Below, piece after piece: positions 1-9,347 of a stretch of 64,000 bases of DNA. Under the pieces are notes generated by a model. It saw only the letters and a program-made list of their open reading frames with translations. It searched no databases and was not told where the DNA came from. Made by a program: the position numbers and the translations under genes. The first letter of the stretch is position 1, and each line of letters opens with the position of its first letter. The stretch comes from Rubrivivax sp. (GTDB lineage Bacteria > Pseudomonadota > Gammaproteobacteria > Burkholderiales > Burkholderiaceae_C). The DNA is taken from the NCBI GenBank assembly GCA_016789955.1, contig JAEUPB010000039.1:1-64000 (forward strand). The letters are read 5' to 3'.

Positions 1-1
1 G

Positions 2-676
2 GCCGCCCTGGCCCTGACGAGCGCATGGCCGCTGGCCCAGGCGCACGAGATGACCTACAAGGTCTTCCAGCAGTTCTACGAGCCTGACACTCAGCCGAAG
101 GACACGCTGTTCATCGGCACCTTCGACTTCAACGAGCACACCGGCGAGGTGACGAACCTGAAGGGCAAGCTCAGCGAGTCGATGACCGGCACCACCGGTT
201 ACCCCGGCGACGACATGACCTGGCTGGACCTGAACTACCAGCTCAAGTCGACACGCGACGACGCGCTGGGGGGCTGGTTCGTGACCACGTTCTTGAACAA
301 CGACACCAAGACATTCTTCGGAGGCACCTGGGCGCCAGCCGACGGTGTGGCCAAAGGGGGCGTCTACTACGACTATCCGAAGACCAACGCAGGCAACGCC
401 TACGCGATGATCTTCGTGCCGGACGATCCGCTGATGCCGCTGACCCAGGCGCAGATCGACAAGCTGGCTTACGCCGACTGCGCACCCGGCGGCATGATGG
501 GCGCCGCCTGCATGACCGGCACGACCGTGGCCGGCTATGGCGCCGTCGGCACGATGGGCGGCTACCCGGTGCTGCAGACCATCACCGCCGTGCCCGAGCC
601 GCAGACCTACGCGATGCTGCTCGGCGGCCTGGGGTTGTTGGCCGGGGTGGTGCGCCGCCGCCGCGCCAATGCCTAA
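2..676 (+). CDS. PEP-CTERM sorted exported protein, 5'-truncated by the window edge
   Basis: The reading frame is open from base 2. Its first visible residues are a hydrophobic signal-peptide tail ending in an AQA cleavage-like site just before the ATG at 50, so the true start lies upstream of the window. The mature part is about 200 residues, rich in Asp, Thr and Tyr, with a Cys/Met/Gly-rich stretch near residue 150. The C-terminus is a textbook PEP-CTERM signal: VPEPQTYAML, a hydrophobic helix, then RRRR. Such proteins are exported, processed by an exosortase and usually placed on the surface or in the exopolysaccharide matrix. A copper chaperone gene follows after 33 bases on the same strand. 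I do not recognise the mature domain. Confidence 0.85.
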   Translation, partial: AALALTSAWPLAQAHEMTYKVFQQFYEPDTQPKDTLFIGTFDFNEHTGEVTNLKGKLSESMTGTTGYPGDDMTWLDLNYQLKSTRDDALGGWFVTTFLNNDTKTFFGGTWAPADGVAKGGVYYDYPKTNAGNAYAMIFVPDDPLMPLTQAQIDKLAYADCAPGGMMGAACMTGTTVAGYGAVGTMGGYPVLQTITAVPEPQTYAMLLGGLGLLAGVVRRRRANA

Positions 677-709
677 GATCTGCACCCTTGCCTGCACAGG
701 AGCATCCCC

Positions 710-1156
710 ATGAAGAAGGTTCTCGCCGCCCTGCTGATGAGCGCCGCGTTCGCGGCCCACGCCCAGACCACCGTCAAGGACCCGTGGGTCCGCGGCACGG
801 TGGCCGGGCAGAAGGCCACCGGCATGTTCGGCCAGGTCACGTCCACCAGCGGCGGCAAGCTGGTTTCGGCCAGCTCGCCGGTGGCCGGCGTGGTCGAGAT
901 CCACGAGATGGTGATGGACGGCAATGTGATGAAGATGCGCGCCGTCACCGGGCTGGAGCTTCCCGCCGGCAAGGCGGTGGAGCTCAAGCCCGGCGGCTAC
1001 CACGTCATGCTGATGGACCTGAAGCAGGAGCTGAAGGCCGGCGAGTCAGTGCCGGTGACGCTGGTCATCGAAGGCGCCGGCGGCAAGCGCGAAAGCGTGG
1101 AGCTGAAGGCGCCCGTCAAGGCGCTGGCTGATGCCGGCGGCCACAAGAAGCACTGA
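710..1156 (+). CDS. PCu(A)C-type periplasmic copper chaperone
   Basis: This 148-residue protein has a clear signal peptide cleaved after AHA (about residue 18) and one PCu(A)C (DUF461) domain. The Cu(I) ligand pattern H-x10-M-x21-H-x-M is exact: His65, Met76, His98 and Met100. The family carries Cu(I) in the periplasm and delivers it to the CuA or CuB sites of cytochrome oxidase. An AGGAGC-like ribosome site precedes the ATG. It lies 33 bases after the PEP-CTERM gene and probably shares its transcript, and it is convergent with ruvA 6 bases away. No Sco or oxidase gene is nearby, so the client enzyme is not shown here. Confidence 0.93.
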   Translation: MKKVLAALLMSAAFAAHAQTTVKDPWVRGTVAGQKATGMFGQVTSTSGGKLVSASSPVAGVVEIHEMVMDGNVMKMRAVTGLELPAGKAVELKPGGYHVMLMDLKQELKAGESVPVTLVIEGAGGKRESVELKAPVKALADAGGHKKH

Positions 1157-1162
1157 GCCGCT

Positions 1163-1738
1163 TCAGCGGTTCAGTGTCTTCAGCGCCAGCTTGATGCCGT
1201 CGCTGACGGCCACCTCCGGCGGCAGCGCCTTCAGCGCGGCTGCCGCTTCGCGCTCGTTGTAGCCCAAAGCCAGCAGCGCCTGGACGATGTCGGTCTGGGT
1301 GTCGCTGCGCGCTGCGGCCGCCGGCAGGCCCAGGTCGGGGCCGAGCTTGCCCTTCAGCTCCAGCAGCAGCCGCTCGGCGGTCTTCTTGCCGATGCCCGGC
1401 ACCTTGACCAGGCGGCCGCTTTCCTGCCGCGACACCGCATCGGCCAGGTCGGCCACGCTCAGCCCGGACAGGATCGACAGCGCGGTGCGCGGACCGACGC
1501 CGCTGATGCGCACCAGCTGGCGGAAGGTGTGGCGCTCGTCGGCGGTGAGGAAGCCGAACAGCGCTTGAGCGTCCTCGCGCACCACGAAGTGCGTCAGCAG
1601 CGACACCCGCTCGCCCAACGCGGGCAGGTTGTAGAAGGTACTCATCGGCACGTCGACCTCGTAGCCGACGCCCTGCACGTCCAGCAGCACCTGCGGAGGT
1701 GATTTCTCGGCGATGAGACCTGTGAGCCGTCCGATCAT
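1163..1738 (-). CDS. ruvA: Holliday junction branch migration complex subunit RuvA
   Basis: 191 residues beginning [12 protein letters not shown], the normal family length and start. RuvA tetramers bind four-way junctions and load the RuvB motor. The N-terminal OB fold is followed by two helix-hairpin-helix motifs (SGVGPRTAL and PGIGKKTAE, about residues 75-120) and a C-terminal RuvB-contacting domain with the [12 protein letters not shown] helix. The open frame runs further upstream, but the extension overlaps the response regulator gene and looks unlike RuvA. ruvB and ruvC are not adjacent, which departs from the common ruvCAB cluster. Here ruvA lies 32 bases downstream of the response regulator and may be co-transcribed with it. 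Confidence 0.97.
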   Translation of the reverse strand: MIGRLTGLIAEKSPPQVLLDVQGVGYEVDVPMSTFYNLPALGERVSLLTHFVVREDAQALFGFLTADERHTFRQLVRISGVGPRTALSILSGLSVADLADAVSRQESGRLVKVPGIGKKTAERLLLELKGKLGPDLGLPAAAARSDTQTDIVQALLALGYNEREAAAALKALPPEVAVSDGIKLALKTLNR

Positions 1739-1770
1739 GGTGCGGCCATTATGGGCCGCCGTATCGGGGC

Positions 1771-2427
1771 TCAGCGGCCGAACAGGCCCATGCGCTGCGC
1801 TTCCAGCGCCGCTTCGGCGCGCGAGCTGACGTTCAGCTTGCGGTAGATCTGCTTCACGTAGTCGGCAATGGTGTGCCGCGACAGCGACAGCTGCTGGCCG
1901 ATCTCGGGCAGCGTGTAGCCCTTGGCCACGCGCAGCAGCACCTCGGTCTCGCGTTCGGTCAGCGACACGTGCGGCATGGCCGAAGGCGAGGCCGGCTGCG
2001 GCTTGGACTTGGCGGCGAAGTAGGCCATCACGCGGCGCGCGATCGAAGGCGACAGCGGCGGCTCGCCCTGGCTGATGCGCTGCAGCTGCTCGATGATCAG
2101 CTCGCGCGCCTGTTCCTTCAGGATGTAGCCGAAGGCGCCGGCCTGCAGCGCCGGGAACAGATGCTCGTCGTCGTCGTGGATGGTGACGATGACGCTTTGC
2201 ACCTCGGGCTGCAGGTCGCGCAGCTTGGTCACCACGTCGACGCCGCTGCCGTCGGGCAGGCCCAGGTCGATCAGCGCGAGATCGAAGCGCTGCGTGGCCA
2301 CCATGGCCATCGCGTCCTGGATGCGCGCGCTCTCGCTGATCACGGCGTCGGGGAAGACCTGCAGCACCAGTTTTCGCATCCAGGCGCGAATCTCGGGCAG
2401 GTCTTCGAGCAGGAGGATGTGTTTCAT
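1771..2427 (-). CDS. NarL/LuxR-family two-component response regulator
   Basis: 218 residues starting [12 protein letters not shown]; an upstream in-frame ATG at 2454 is less likely. The receiver domain (1-120) carries an acidic pocket near residue 9 and the phospho-acceptor Asp54 in [10 protein letters not shown] linker leads to a C-terminal LuxR helix-turn-helix (about 150-215) with the [16 protein letters not shown] and [12 protein letters not shown] signatures. It sits directly downstream of the histidine kinase at 2507-4399, which has the matching HisKA_3 type of phosphotransfer domain, so the two should be a cognate pair. The ligand is not evident. Confidence 0.92.
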   Translation of the reverse strand: MKHILLLEDLPEIRAWMRKLVLQVFPDAVISESARIQDAMAMVATQRFDLALIDLGLPDGSGVDVVTKLRDLQPEVQSVIVTIHDDDEHLFPALQAGAFGYILKEQARELIIEQLQRISQGEPPLSPSIARRVMAYFAAKSKPQPASPSAMPHVSLTERETEVLLRVAKGYTLPEIGQQLSLSRHTIADYVKQIYRKLNVSSRAEAALEAQRMGLFGR

Positions 2428-2506
2428 CGGGTGCGGCCGCGCCGGGCATGGCACGCGGCCCCTGGGCAGGGGGTTGACGACGATGTTATCGGCCGTCTTT
2501 TCTACC

Positions 2507-4399
2507 TCATGACACCCCGGTGGCCCGATCCAGTGGAAGCGTGAGGCGTATCACGGTCCCATATCCCGGTCCCGACTCGACCAGACATTGGCCCTGCAGC
2601 TGCTTGGCGCGGTTCTTCATGCTGGCCAGGCCGTGGCCCTTGTCCAGGCGCGAATCCACGTCTTGCTGCGCGATGCCGTCGCCGTTGTCCTGGATGACGA
2701 GCTGGAAGTCGCCGTCGGCGGTGCCGCAGGTCACCGAGCAGTGCGACGCGCCGCTGTGCTTGATGATGTTGCTGGTGGCTTCGCGCAGGATGCGCGTGCA
2801 CTGCACATAGGCGCGCGAACTCAGCATGTGCGGCGCCTCGTCGGGGCCGTGCCACTCGCCCTCGATGCCGGCCTGGCCCAGGCGCGACACGGTCTCGGCG
2901 CGCCAGTCGCCCATCGCGTCGGCCAGGCGCACCGGCCGGCCGGTGAGGCCGCGCACCGACAGGCGCATCTCCTCCAGCGCCTCGCGCGCCAGCGTGCTGA
3001 TGCGGTCGGACTCGCTGGTGTGCACGATGGTCAGCAGCTTGGCGCCGAGGTCGTCGTGCAGGTCGGCGGCGATGCGCTTGCGTTCCTTCTCGGCCACCTT
3101 CTCCGCCACCTGCTCGGCGCGCTGCTCGGCCAGGTGCCGCAGGTTGCGCTCGATCTCCGTGGTGGCCTCGCGGACGCGCTGCTCAAGTTCGCGCTTGTGC
3201 AGTTCGAGCTGCGCCCGCGATGCTTCGGCCTCGCGGCGCGCGCGGCCGTGCTGCATGACCAGCCGCAGGCCCGCGAAGGTGAGCATCAGCGGCAGCGCCG
3301 CGGCGGCCACGCGGGCGGGCAGGTGCGCGGGGTCGCGGGCTTCGGCCAGGCTGTCCAGCAGCACCGCCAGCGCCGTGCCGCCCAGCAACGCCGCGGTGGT
3401 CCAGCGCGTCTCGGCGCTGCCGGGGTGGCGCAGCAGCAGCGCCGCCGCCACCACGATCTCGACGGCGAACACGAAGTACCACAGCAGGGCCATCGCGTGC
3501 AGCCGCTCGGCGCCGGCCACCAGCAACGACAGCACCACGAGCGCGAACTGCGCCGGCAACCCCGCGTCGGCCGCCTTCAGGCGCAATCCGCGCGAGCGCA
3601 GCAGGAACTGCGCCGCCGCCCAGGCGATCAGCGCCAGCAGCGCCAGCAGCACGAACTCCGAGACGCGGTGCGATACCGGCACGTCGCGCAGCCAGTGGCG
3701 GGCGTCGAAGGCGGCCAGCCCGACGCACACCGCCCCGAAGTACGCCAGCCGGCTCTCGCTGCGGTTGGCATAGCCGAGCACGAACATGAAGCCGCCCATC
3801 AGCAGCAGGATGGCGCTGGCCCCTTGCGCGAAGCCGGCCGCCCACGCCACCTGCCGGGCGTGATAGGGGGCCAGCACGGCGTGCGGCCCCACGACAAGCG
3901 CGGAGAGGCCGCCGGCCCGTTGTGCCGAGCCCACCTCTTCGAGGCGGTGGCCGGCCACCTTGATGTCCAGCTCGTTGCGGCCGGCTACCAGCAGCGCCGC
4001 CGGCAGGCTCACCAGCTGCGGGTGGTTGCACAGCTGCGTGACGGGCTCGCGCATGCGCCCGCCGCTGGCCACCAACTGGCCATTGACGTGCACCTCGTAG
4101 TTCGAGCACACGCGCGCGATGTACAGCGCCAGCAGCCCGGGGGTCTCGCCGCGGAACGCCGGCCGGTGGTCCATCTCGGCGCGATACCACAGCGTGCCCT
4201 GGAAGCCGGGGCGACTCTCGGCCCATGCATCGGGCAGCGTCACGGCCTGCACGGGCGCCGGCACGGCCGGGAACTCCACCCCGTCGCCCTCGGCGACCAC
4301 GGCGCCGCGAAGCACCTGCGTGCCCGGCAGTGCCTCAGGGTTGGCACCGGCCAGCGTGCACCACGCCGCCAGCAGCAGGACCAGCAGACTCCTCACCAT
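2507..4399 (-). CDS. Membrane sensor histidine kinase, NarX/DesK type (HisKA_3)
   Basis: 630 residues. A signal peptide (about 1-20) precedes an extracytoplasmic beta-rich region of about 170 residues resembling the sugar-binding-like 7TMR-DISM extracellular domain. A run of about seven hydrophobic helices (about 190-400) and a coiled coil follow, then the phospho-acceptor motif ERKRIAADLHDDLGAKLL and a C-terminal HATPase domain with NIIKHSGA, DNGDGI and GHGLASMKNRA. This is the layout of 7TMR-DISM sensors feeding a NarL-type regulator, and such a regulator follows 79 bases downstream. The ATG at 4399 is chosen because it places the signal peptide at the N-terminus; the open frame extends about 107 codons upstream in Arg-rich, unlikely sequence. 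Confidence 0.92.
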   Translation of the reverse strand: MVRSLLVLLLAAWCTLAGANPEALPGTQVLRGAVVAEGDGVEFPAVPAPVQAVTLPDAWAESRPGFQGTLWYRAEMDHRPAFRGETPGLLALYIARVCSNYEVHVNGQLVASGGRMREPVTQLCNHPQLVSLPAALLVAGRNELDIKVAGHRLEEVGSAQRAGGLSALVVGPHAVLAPYHARQVAWAAGFAQGASAILLLMGGFMFVLGYANRSESRLAYFGAVCVGLAAFDARHWLRDVPVSHRVSEFVLLALLALIAWAAAQFLLRSRGLRLKAADAGLPAQFALVVLSLLVAGAERLHAMALLWYFVFAVEIVVAAALLLRHPGSAETRWTTAALLGGTALAVLLDSLAEARDPAHLPARVAAAALPLMLTFAGLRLVMQHGRARREAEASRAQLELHKRELEQRVREATTEIERNLRHLAEQRAEQVAEKVAEKERKRIAADLHDDLGAKLLTIVHTSESDRISTLAREALEEMRLSVRGLTGRPVRLADAMGDWRAETVSRLGQAGIEGEWHGPDEAPHMLSSRAYVQCTRILREATSNIIKHSGASHCSVTCGTADGDFQLVIQDNGDGIAQQDVDSRLDKGHGLASMKNRAKQLQGQCLVESGPGYGTVIRLTLPLDRATGVS

Positions 4400-4553
4400 T
4401 TCATTGTTGCAGCCCGGCGGCGGCGCCCGAGGGGGTGTTGCCGCCGGCGCTGCGACAATTCGCCGCCCCCGCCTGCTGGCGTGACCGGCCGCGCGGCCGC
4501 ATCTGCGGCGTCGGCGACACCTGCGCCCGATCCACTGCCACCTGCCCACCGCC

Positions 4554-5840
4554 TTGATTCGCCGCCACCGCATCGTCCATGCCGACCCGCGGCGGCTCGC
4601 CGGCCTGTGCGGCCCGCTGGATGTGCACCTGCGGCAGATCGAGCAGGCGCTGGAAGTGCGCATCAGCCGTCGAGACGCAGAGTTCCGCATCGAGGGCGCG
4701 CGCGAGGCGGTGCAGCGCACCTCGGCGCTGCTCGACCGACTGCACGACAGCGCCGCCCGCGGCCTCGACGAAGAGCGACTGCGCCTGCTGCTGGTGGAGG
4801 CGGCCGCCCCGGTGCCCGAAGTCGCGGCACTGCGGGCGCTGCGCGGCGCGGCTGCCGCGCCGGCACTCGACCGTGCACCCGACCGTGCACTCGACCGTGC
4901 ACCCGACCGTGCACCCGACCGTGCACCCGACCGTGCACCCGGCCGCGCATCGGCGCGGGACCCGGCGCCGCCATCCCACGCTCAGGCATCGCTGGTGCTG
5001 CACACCCGGCATGCCGACCTGGCCGGCCGCACCGCGAACCAGGTGCAGTACCTGCGGCAGATTCTCGACCACGACATCACCTTCGGCATCGGCCCGGCTG
5101 GCACCGGCAAGACCTTCCTGGCGGTGGCCTGCGCGGTCGATGCGCTGGAGCGCCAGGGCGTGCAGCGCATCGTGCTCACGCGCCCGGCGGTGGAAGCCGG
5201 TGAGCGCCTGGGCTTCCTGCCCGGCGACCTGGCGCAGAAGGTCGACCCCTACCTGCGCCCGCTGTACGACGCGTTGTACGACCTGATGGGCTTCGAGCGC
5301 GTGGGCAAGGCCTTCGAGAAGGGGCAGATCGAGGTCGCGCCGCTGGCCTTCATGCGCGGGCGCACGCTGAACCACGCCTTCGTCATCCTCGACGAGGCGC
5401 AGAACACCACGCGCGAGCAGATGAAGATGTTCCTCACGCGCATGGGCTTTCGCAGCAAGTGCGTGGTCAATGGCGACGTGAGCCAGATCGACCTGCCCAA
5501 GGGGCAGGGCAGCGGCCTGATCGAGGCGCGCCACCTGCTCGCCCAGGTGCAGGGCATCGCCTTCACCGACTTCACGGCCGCCGACGTGGTGCGCCACCCG
5601 CTGGTGGCGCGCATCGTGCAGGCGTACGAGCAGCCCGCCGGCGCGGCGCGGCCGGCGCCCGCCAAGGGGGCCCGCGCCGCGCCGCGCGTGGCGCCGCCGG
5701 AGGTGCAGAGTAAGGCGGCAGGTGAGGCGCCAGGTGAGGCGCCAGGTGAGGTGCCGAGAGAGGTGCCGAGAGAGGTGCCGAGTGAGGTGCCGAGTGAGGT
5801 GCCGCCCGAGGCACGTGCCGATCCACGTGCGGGCCCATGA
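4554..5840 (+). CDS. phoH: PhoH-family ATPase with two tetrapeptide-repeat insertions
   Basis: 428 residues from a TTG start, chosen because [22 protein letters not shown] matches the usual N-terminus of beta-proteobacterial PhoH. The order is a KH-like N-terminal region (1-100), a low-complexity insert of DRAP repeats (about 106-129), and the ATPase core with Walker A GPAGTGKT, the [17 protein letters not shown] motif, Walker B VILDEAQN and the [10 protein letters not shown] motif. A second low-complexity tail of xEVP/GEAP repeats begins near residue 390. PhoH proteins are ATPases linked to RNA metabolism and normally precede ybeY, as here; the two overlap by ATGA. Both repeat tracts have a 12-bp period and stay in frame, so they look like expansions rather than damage. 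Confidence 0.95.
   Translation: MIRRHRIVHADPRRLAGLCGPLDVHLRQIEQALEVRISRRDAEFRIEGAREAVQRTSALLDRLHDSAARGLDEERLRLLLVEAAAPVPEVAALRALRGAAAAPALDRAPDRALDRAPDRAPDRAPDRAPGRASARDPAPPSHAQASLVLHTRHADLAGRTANQVQYLRQILDHDITFGIGPAGTGKTFLAVACAVDALERQGVQRIVLTRPAVEAGERLGFLPGDLAQKVDPYLRPLYDALYDLMGFERVGKAFEKGQIEVAPLAFMRGRTLNHAFVILDEAQNTTREQMKMFLTRMGFRSKCVVNGDVSQIDLPKGQGSGLIEARHLLAQVQGIAFTDFTAADVVRHPLVARIVQAYEQPAGAARPAPAKGARAAPRVAPPEVQSKAAGEAPGEAPGEVPREVPREVPSEVPSEVPPEARADPRAGP
4869..4940 (+). repeat. 12-bp tandem repeat inside phoH (6 units)
   Basis: Six consecutive copies of gaccgtgcaccc, one of them with ctc in place of ccc, encode DRAP/DRAL tetrapeptides in frame with phoH. A seventh, diverged unit (GRAS) follows. 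The near-identity at DNA level points to recent slippage or unequal exchange. Confidence 0.95.
5721..5804 (+). repeat. 12-bp tandem repeat at the 3' end of phoH (7 units)
   Basis: Seven 12-bp units of the form ggtgaggcgcca to agtgaggtgccg encode [12 protein letters not shown] and SEVP tetrapeptides in the C-terminal tail of PhoH. The units are more diverged than those at 4869. The tract ends about 30 bases before the phoH stop and the ybeY start. Confidence 0.93.
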
Positions 5841-6283
5841 ACCGGCCCGCCCTGCGGCTGAGCCTGCAGTTCGCCGACCCGCGCCACCGCGCCCTGCTGC
5901 CGCGCCACCGCGTCGCGCGCTGGGTGCGCCGCGCGCTCGAGGGCGCCGATGCGCAGATCACCGTGCGTATCGTCGGCGAGGACGAGGCCCGCGCCCTCAA
6001 CCGCGGCTACCGGCGCCGCGACCACGCGACCAACGTGCTCACCTTCGACTACCAGCGCGAGCCGCTGGTGGTGGCCGACCTCGTGCTGTGCGCGCCGGTG
6101 CTGCAGGCCGAGGCGCAGGCCGCCGGCGTGCCGCTGCAGGCCCATTACGCGCACCTGCTGGTGCATGGCACGCTGCACGCGCTGGGCTACGACCACGAAC
6201 GCGTGCGCGATGCCAAGGTGATGGAAGCGCGCGAGAGCGCACTGCTGCAGGCGCTGGGCTTCGCCGACCCGTACCGGCGCTGA
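5837..6283 (+). CDS. ybeY: Endoribonuclease YbeY, rRNA maturation factor
   Basis: 148 residues. The zinc-binding signature [11 protein letters not shown] (H3xH5xH) is intact near residues 114-124, and the conserved Arg in [16 protein letters not shown] is present. YbeY is a single-strand endoribonuclease involved in 16S rRNA 3'-end maturation and 70S quality control. The start overlaps the phoH stop by ATGA, the standard arrangement, and indicates translational coupling. The N-terminal 40 residues are Arg-rich but of normal length. Confidence 0.96.
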   Translation: MNRPALRLSLQFADPRHRALLPRHRVARWVRRALEGADAQITVRIVGEDEARALNRGYRRRDHATNVLTFDYQREPLVVADLVLCAPVLQAEAQAAGVPLQAHYAHLLVHGTLHALGYDHERVRDAKVMEARESALLQALGFADPYRR

Positions 6284-6302
6284 GGCGCCAGCCCGCCACG
6301 TC

Positions 6303-6346
6303 GGCGGTGCGGCGGTGAGGCGGTGAGGCGGTGGGGAGGCGGTGCG
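6303..6346 (+). repeat. Imperfect ggcggtga-type repeat between ybeY and upp
   Basis: A run of imperfect 8-9 bp units (gcggtgcg, gcggtgag, gcggtggg) occupies the short gap between the convergent ybeY and upp genes. No clear hairpin with a T-tract is visible. It may be simple sequence drift. Confidence 0.6.
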
Positions 6347-6382
6347 GCCCGTCAGCCTGCCGCGCGCGCCCCTGGCGCCCGC

Positions 6383-7039
<657 letters not shown>

Positions 7040-7227
7040 GGCGGCGATGCTGCCATAGCTTGCCCGCTTGGCTGCGCTTTACCCCGCTTCGCCTTGCTGT
7101 GCGCCGCGTCGGCGCTTCACGAAGACCTGGCCGGTGCATGTGCTTCACCCCACGCGGCCGCCCGTTCGCCCCAACCTCTCCTGCGCCCGGCCCGGCCGCC
7201 GCTGGCCGCGGTGTATGTTCGGCGGCC

Positions 7228-8370
7228 ATGAGCTTCGCCAGCGCCGCTGCCGGCACCCCCATGCCGCCCGGGCCCGCCGCCGCTGCCGTCGCCGCAGCGC
7301 CGGGGTGGCCGGCGGGCACACGGCGCGCGTTTGTCGTCGCCTGGGTCGTGTTCTGGCTGCTGCTGGTCACCGTGGCCGTGCAGGAGCACCTGCGCCAGGG
7401 CCAGCCCGATGTCTGGCGGCCGTTGCTGTGGGAACTCTCCAGTTGCCTGGTGGCCACGCTGCTGCTCGCGCTGGCGTGGCCGCAGGTGCCGCGCCTGGAC
7501 GACCGGCTGGCCACGCCCGGCGCGTGGGTGCTGCCGCCGCTGGCACTGCTGCTGGTGGCCGCGCCGCTGTTCGTGGTGCTCGTCTACGGCCTGCGGCACG
7601 GCGTGTACGCGTTGGTCGGCCAGACGTACCGGCATGCGCCGTGGGCGCAGCTGTTCGTCTACGAGACCATCAAGTTCTCCATCTTCTACCTGCTGTTCGT
7701 GGCGGTGATCTTCGGCCTGCGTTCGTTCGCGGCGTTCCATGCCGAGCGCCACCGCGCCGAGCGTGGCCTGGCGCTGGCGCGCGAGGCGCAGCTGGCGCAA
7801 CTGGCGCAGCAGATCGAGCCGCACTTCCTGTTCAACGCGCTGGACACGGTGGCCGCGGTCATCCCCACCCAGCCGGCGCTGGCCGAGCGGCTGCTGCTTC
7901 GGCTGGCCGCGCTGCTGCGCGCGGCCACCGACCTGACCCGGCGGCCGTTCGTCAGCGTCGACGACGAGTTGAACCTGCTCGAGGGCTACGCGGAGATCAT
8001 GGGCCAGCGCTTCGCCGACCGCGTGTCGATCACCTGGTCGATCGACCCCGCCGTGCGCGCGTGCCGGGCGCCGGCGCTGATCCTGCTGCCGTTGCTGGAG
8101 AACGCGTTCCGCCACGGCGTCGAGCGCCATCGCGGGCCGGTGGCGATCGACATCCGCGTCGGGTGCGTGAACGCCGGGCGGGTGCCGCAGGTGCGTGCCA
8201 GCGTGGCCTGCAGTGCCGGCCACATCGAAGCGACGGCAGCGCCCGGCGTGGGGCTGGCCAACGTCCGGCAGCGGCTGGCCCTCGCGCACGGCGAGGCCGC
8301 CTCGCTGGAGGTGGGGCCGCGTGCGGGCGGCGGCGTCACGGCCACGGTGGCGTGGCCCTGCGAGTCGTGA
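7228..8370 (+). CDS. LytS/YpdA-type membrane histidine kinase
   Basis: 380 residues. Four hydrophobic segments lie between about 30 and 170, followed by a short coiled coil and the His_kinase domain with QIEPHFLFNALDTV, where the His is the phospho-acceptor. The C-terminal ATPase part carries LLPLLENAFRHGV and PGVGLANVRQRLAL. The ATG at 7228 is preferred; the open frame extends 56 codons upstream without a hydrophobic or family-like segment. A LytTR regulator begins 28 bases downstream. The N-terminal sensor is too simple to name a ligand. Confidence 0.9.
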   Translation: MSFASAAAGTPMPPGPAAAAVAAAPGWPAGTRRAFVVAWVVFWLLLVTVAVQEHLRQGQPDVWRPLLWELSSCLVATLLLALAWPQVPRLDDRLATPGAWVLPPLALLLVAAPLFVVLVYGLRHGVYALVGQTYRHAPWAQLFVYETIKFSIFYLLFVAVIFGLRSFAAFHAERHRAERGLALAREAQLAQLAQQIEPHFLFNALDTVAAVIPTQPALAERLLLRLAALLRAATDLTRRPFVSVDDELNLLEGYAEIMGQRFADRVSITWSIDPAVRACRAPALILLPLLENAFRHGVERHRGPVAIDIRVGCVNAGRVPQVRASVACSAGHIEATAAPGVGLANVRQRLALAHGEAASLEVGPRAGGGVTATVAWPCES

Positions 8371-8398
8371 GGGTGCGCATCGTGAGGTGCCGGCCGCG

Positions 8399-9187
8399 AT
8401 GACCGCCGTGATGACTGCCATGAAGGCAGGCGGTCCGACCACGATGCGCCTGCTGCTCGTCGACGACGAAGCGCCGGCGCGTGCGCGGTTGCGGCGGCTG
8501 CTGGGGGCCTTTGCCGGCATCGAGGTGGTCGGCGAGGCCGTCGATGCCGACGCCGCCCTGGCCGCGTTGCCGGCCCTGGCGCCCGACGCGCTGCTGCTGG
8601 ACATCCAGATGCCGGGCGCCAGCGGCCTGGACCTCGCCGCGTCGCTGCCGGAGCCGGCGCCGGCCGTCGTCTTCGTCAGCGCCCACGGCCACTACGCGCT
8701 GCCGGCGTTCGACACCGCGGCCGTGGACTACCTGCTCAAGCCGGTGGAGCCCGAGCGGCTGGCGCGGGCGCTCGAACGCCTGCGCGCGCGGCTGGCCGCG
8801 GGGCGCGGCGGCGCGCGCTCCGCTGCGCCGTTGCCTCCCCCGGCACAACTGCTGGTGCCTGACCGCGGCCGTGTGCATGTCATCGCCTGCGGCGACATCC
8901 TGTGGCTGGAAGCGGCCGACAACTACGTGGTCGTGCACACCGCCGATGGCCGCGCGCCGCTGATGCGGCGCACGCTGGCGGCATTGCTGGCCGACCTGGG
9001 CGCGGGCTTCGTGCGCACACATCGCAGCGCCGCCGTGGCGCTGGCGCAGATCAGCGCCGTGCTGGCCGGCGAGCATGGCGAGGCCGACCTCGTGCTGCGC
9101 AACGGCGCACGCGTGCCGTGCAGCCGCGCGCAGCGCCCGGTGGTGCAGGCGGCCCTGCAGGCCTCGGCGCTGCCGCCGCGGCCGTAG
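8399..9187 (+). CDS. LytTR-family response regulator
   Basis: 262 residues from the ATG at 8399, which has a GAGGTG ribosome site nine bases upstream. In-frame ATGs at 8411, 8420 and 8444 are possible; the last gives the tight MRLLLVDDEAPARARL family start. The receiver has the phospho-acceptor Asp in LLLDIQMPGASG and the AVDYLLKPVE segment. The LytTR DNA-binding domain (last 100 residues) has DILWLEAADNYVVVHT and FVRTHRSAAVAL. It is the evident partner of the upstream LytS-type kinase. Confidence 0.91.
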   Translation: MTAVMTAMKAGGPTTMRLLLVDDEAPARARLRRLLGAFAGIEVVGEAVDADAALAALPALAPDALLLDIQMPGASGLDLAASLPEPAPAVVFVSAHGHYALPAFDTAAVDYLLKPVEPERLARALERLRARLAAGRGGARSAAPLPPPAQLLVPDRGRVHVIACGDILWLEAADNYVVVHTADGRAPLMRRTLAALLADLGAGFVRTHRSAAVALAQISAVLAGEHGEADLVLRNGARVPCSRAQRPVVQAALQASALPPRP

Positions 9188-9347
9188 CGCGGCGGCGGTC
9201 GGGCGGCAGCGGTCGGGCGGCGCCGCCGCATCGAGGCCGATGTGCGCGCACGCGCACAAGCAGGCCCGTGCCGCGGTTCGCCCCGCCGGGCGCGGCCTTC
9301 GCCCCACCGGCGTTTGCAGCCGGGACCGCGCGGCCTACCGTCGCCGC

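Noticed and set aside
4869-4940. Possible CRISPR-like or regulatory repeat array
   Set aside because: The 12-bp units are contiguous with no spacers and stay in frame within phoH.
2588-5203. 871-codon plus-strand frame across the kinase gene
   Set aside because: Antisense of the histidine kinase and out of frame with phoH; composition is artefactual (Arg/Gln/Ala-rich).
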